DNA of 17,997 bases from JBFHES01 sp041584015. GTDB lineage: Bacteria > Bacteroidota > Bacteroidia > Bacteroidales > M50B96. Location: contig JBFHES010000066.1 of assembly GCA_041584015.1 (NCBI GenBank), positions 1 to 17,997 on the forward strand. Reading direction: 5' to 3'. This document shows, one piece after another, positions 15,536 through 17,997 of this stretch. Each line of letters opens with the position of its first letter. The stretch's first letter is position 1. The position numbers and the translations under genes were made by a program. The notes under the pieces are model-generated. The model was not told the DNA's origin and did no database searches. It saw only the letters and a program-made list of their open reading frames with translations.

Positions 15536-17977
15536 GTGAATAATAATAACATCGAAAACTTCTATCAGGAAGAAACAGTCGATCTCAAAAAGTACATTTT
15601 CAAAATTCTTTCGAATTGGTATTTATTTGTGATTTTCGTATTCATAGCATTTTCCATTGCTTACTACGTGAATAAATTTACGACTCCTATCTACAATGTT
15701 AATTCTACTGTTCTTGTAGAGGCAGACAACAAAGGTGGAGGAGGCAATTTATTGGAAGGCTTAAGTCTATTCTCCGGGAAGAAAAACCTTGAAAACGAAA
15801 TAGGCATTCTCAATTCTTACAGTCTTACGCGCAAGGTTGTTGAAGAATTAGACTTTGAAATCTCCTATTTTTTGGAGGGCGGCATTAAATCGAGCGAAAT
15901 ATACAAAGCTTCCCCATTTCTCGTTAGCCTGGACTCAACACATGAGCAAATGAATGGCTTTCCGATCTATGTTCAATTTTCGAAAGACGGAAAGTTACTT
16001 GTTGAAGTAGAAGAAAGCGTTATGAAAGATGATCGCATCTATTCAATGAAAAAAGAATTAGCTATTGGCGAGAAATTTCAAGATGACGAAATGTCTTTCA
16101 CCATTCAGCTTAGAGAGGACCTGGAAGTTTACCCTGAAAACATTGAAGAGAACAGATACTTCTTTGTTATTAATGATGTTAACAATCTAACTAATGGTTA
16201 TAAAAACAAATTAGAAATAGAATTGATTAACCGCGAGAGTACGATTCTAAAACTCACAACCAAAGGTGAAGTTCCTCAGAAAGAAGTTGACTTCCTTAAC
16301 AAACTTGGACAAGTTTATATTCGCACAGGACTTGAGGAGAAAAATAAAATTGCTGAAAACACCATTGAGTTTATTGACAACCAACTCGGCAGTACCATAG
16401 ACTCACTGCAAGTTGTTGAAGATCTTCTTGAGACTTTTAGGATGAACAACAGGATCATTGATCTTTCTGCCGAAGGATCAAGCTATCTTGAGAAATACGA
16501 AGCTCTGCAAACGGAACAAGCAGCACTTAAAATCAAATCGGAATATTACAAGTACCTATTCGATTACATACAAACAAAAGAAGACTATGATGGTATAATT
16601 GCACCTTCAACAATGGGAATTGAAGACCCATTATTGGCTAGCTTAGTGCAACGCTTATCAGAACTTAATGCTACAAAAACCAGATTATTATATAATGCAA
16701 CGGAGAACAATCCACTGGTGAAAATTAACAATGAGAACCTTAAGAATACACGAGACGCATTATTAGAGAATATTCAGAACATTATCAACAACTCAGACCT
16801 GGCACTGAAAAACATTAACAAGCGTATTGAAAATGTAAATAGCGAGATTTCAGTATTACCAGTAACTGAAAGACAGTTCCTGAACATCATGCGTCAGAAT
16901 ACGCTCTATGATAACATCTACACATACTTATTACAGAAAAGAGCTGAATCTGGAATTGCAAAAGCGTCAAACATCGCTGATCATAAAATACTGGATGTTG
17001 CGCTTGTTGACAACGCTTTAAAAGTTGCTCCTAAAAGCGCCATGAATTATGCCATTGCATTAGTTCTTGGACTGCTCATTCCATTCTTATTCATTATTGG
17101 GAAAGACTACTTTAACGATCGAATTATTGATAAGAAGGATATTGAGAGCAACACCAAGGTGCCAATATTTGGTGCTATTGGAAGCAATGTAAAAGACTCT
17201 GAGATTCCTGTATTCGACAGCCCCAAGTCTTCTATCTCCGAATCATTCAGGTCGCTACGAACCAACTTACAATACCTGAATATAGAGAATGAAAAGCGGG
17301 TAATTGCAGTAACAAGTACCGTTAGTGGCGAGGGTAAAACCTTCTGTGCCATCAACCTTGCTTCTATTATTGCAATGACTCAAAAACGAGTGCTGCTTAT
17401 TGGCCTTGACTTACGGAAACCAAAAATCCACCGTGCATTTTCAAACTTAAATAATGATGTGGGTGTAAGTACCTATTTAATTAACAAGAGCAGAACCGAA
17501 GACATTATCTTCCCAACACATGTTGATTATCTATATGTTGCTCCATCTGGTCCGGTTCCTCCAAACCCTGCAGAGCTTATTGAGTCCAAGCAAATGGAGA
17601 ACTTAATTGAATACGGAAAGGAACATTTTGATTACATAATTATTGACACACCACCATTGGCACTTGTAACAGACGCCTTACTTGTTTCTAAATTTACCGA
17701 TGCCAATATTTACGTGGTACGCCAAAATTATTCGAAGAAAGACGTGGTAGATATTATTAACGAACTAGATGAAAAGAAGAGTTTTAATAATCTGGGAGTA
17801 TTAATTAATGACATTAAAATCCAATCCGGGTATGGATATGGATACGGGTATGGCTACGGATATGGATCGTACGGCTATGGAATATACGGATACGGCCATG
17901 GTTATTACGATGATGAAGTAAAGCCACTTTCAAGAGTTGGTAAAATCAAACAATTCTTTAACATTGGTAAATCATAA
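15536..17977 (+). CDS. Wzc-type polysaccharide co-polymerase / BY-family tyrosine autokinase
   Basis: 813 residues from a GTG start; no ATG is available near the 5' end. An inner-membrane helix (about 24-46) opens a Wzz-type domain, then a long periplasmic coiled-coil region, a GNVR-type segment (LPVTERQFLNIMRQN), and a second helix (about 503-523). The cytoplasmic kinase has Walker A SGEGKT (Lys601), Walker A' LDLRKPK (Asp625) and Walker B IIIDTPP (Asp704). The tail from Tyr766 to Tyr791 is alternating Tyr-Gly with 12 tyrosines, the autophosphorylation cluster, followed by a basic end (KIKQFFNIGKS). In this family, cycles of tail phosphorylation drive assembly of the octamer that controls chain length and export with Wza. 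The membrane and kinase parts are fused, as in proteobacterial Wzc. The other capsule genes presumably lie past the window. Confidence 0.95.
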   Translation: MNNNNIENFYQEETVDLKKYIFKILSNWYLFVIFVFIAFSIAYYVNKFTTPIYNVNSTVLVEADNKGGGGNLLEGLSLFSGKKNLENEIGILNSYSLTRKVVEELDFEISYFLEGGIKSSEIYKASPFLVSLDSTHEQMNGFPIYVQFSKDGKLLVEVEESVMKDDRIYSMKKELAIGEKFQDDEMSFTIQLREDLEVYPENIEENRYFFVINDVNNLTNGYKNKLEIELINRESTILKLTTKGEVPQKEVDFLNKLGQVYIRTGLEEKNKIAENTIEFIDNQLGSTIDSLQVVEDLLETFRMNNRIIDLSAEGSSYLEKYEALQTEQAALKIKSEYYKYLFDYIQTKEDYDGIIAPSTMGIEDPLLASLVQRLSELNATKTRLLYNATENNPLVKINNENLKNTRDALLENIQNIINNSDLALKNINKRIENVNSEISVLPVTERQFLNIMRQNTLYDNIYTYLLQKRAESGIAKASNIADHKILDVALVDNALKVAPKSAMNYAIALVLGLLIPFLFIIGKDYFNDRIIDKKDIESNTKVPIFGAIGSNVKDSEIPVFDSPKSSISESFRSLRTNLQYLNIENEKRVIAVTSTVSGEGKTFCAINLASIIAMTQKRVLLIGLDLRKPKIHRAFSNLNNDVGVSTYLINKSRTEDIIFPTHVDYLYVAPSGPVPPNPAELIESKQMENLIEYGKEHFDYIIIDTPPLALVTDALLVSKFTDANIYVVRQNYSKKDVVDIINELDEKKSFNNLGVLINDIKIQSGYGYGYGYGYGYGSYGYGIYGYGHGYYDDEVKPLSRVGKIKQFFNIGKS
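17831..17908 (+). repeat. Degenerate hexanucleotide repeat TAYGGN encoding the Tyr-Gly tail
   Basis: Six uninterrupted Tyr-Gly codon pairs, then further pairs broken by Ser, Ile and His. The repeat unit varies at the third base of both codons (TAT/TAC and GGA/GGG/GGC), so it is not a perfect microsatellite. Gain or loss of one unit would keep the frame and change the number of phosphorylatable tyrosines. Confidence 0.85.
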
Positions 17978-17997
17978 TACACAGAGGCCTCTTACTA

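Overview
The window looks like a chromosomal segment of a free-living member of the Bacteroidota. Three things support this: type IX secretion (T9SS) C-terminal sorting domains of both type A and type B, a PorP/SprF-family outer-membrane protein, and recurring -7 boxes of the form TAnnTTTG. The DNA is AT-rich and densely coded. I found no rRNA, tRNA, CRISPR array, insertion sequence or phage gene.

Layout. (1) 2-2085: the 3' part of a secreted T9SS type-A cargo protein, then a lipoprotein serpin, closed by a clear intrinsic terminator. (2) 2155-3603: a stand-alone multi-spanning GT-C (PMT/ArnT-like) glycosyltransferase. (3) 3732-11834: a three-gene surface-adhesin operon. It encodes a 1651-residue adhesin (Gly-rich region, nine cadherin-like modules, type-B sorting domain), a PorP/SprF-family barrel and a PorE-like periplasmic protein (TPR, PD40 propeller, two regulatory-like domains, OmpA peptidoglycan anchor). 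(4) 11969-13944: a tight cluster of rhomboid protease, HAD phosphatase and class IV aminotransferase. Its end overlaps (5) the convergent yqgE/DUF179 gene (13931-14509). (6) 14510-14744: a divergent regulatory region. (7) 14745-17977: the start of a capsule/exopolysaccharide locus, with a Wza-type export lipoprotein and a Wzc-type BY-kinase that has a Tyr-Gly tail. The locus presumably continues past the window.

How the genes work together. The central operon reads as a substrate-dedicated T9SS module: the barrel and the peptidoglycan-anchored protein would help export and tether the giant adhesin, as described for SprB/SprF in Flavobacterium. The Wza/Wzc pair would control polysaccharide export across the same envelope. 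The serpin would protect surface or periplasmic proteins from proteases.

Most families here are known. The observations I rate highest are the all-or-none covariation of two cysteine pairs across the nine adhesin modules, the 198-residue internal duplication in the adhesin, the doubled regulatory domain in the PorE-like protein, the inhibitory-type serpin, and the (Tyr-Gly)n tail of the kinase. I see no convincing wholly unknown system.
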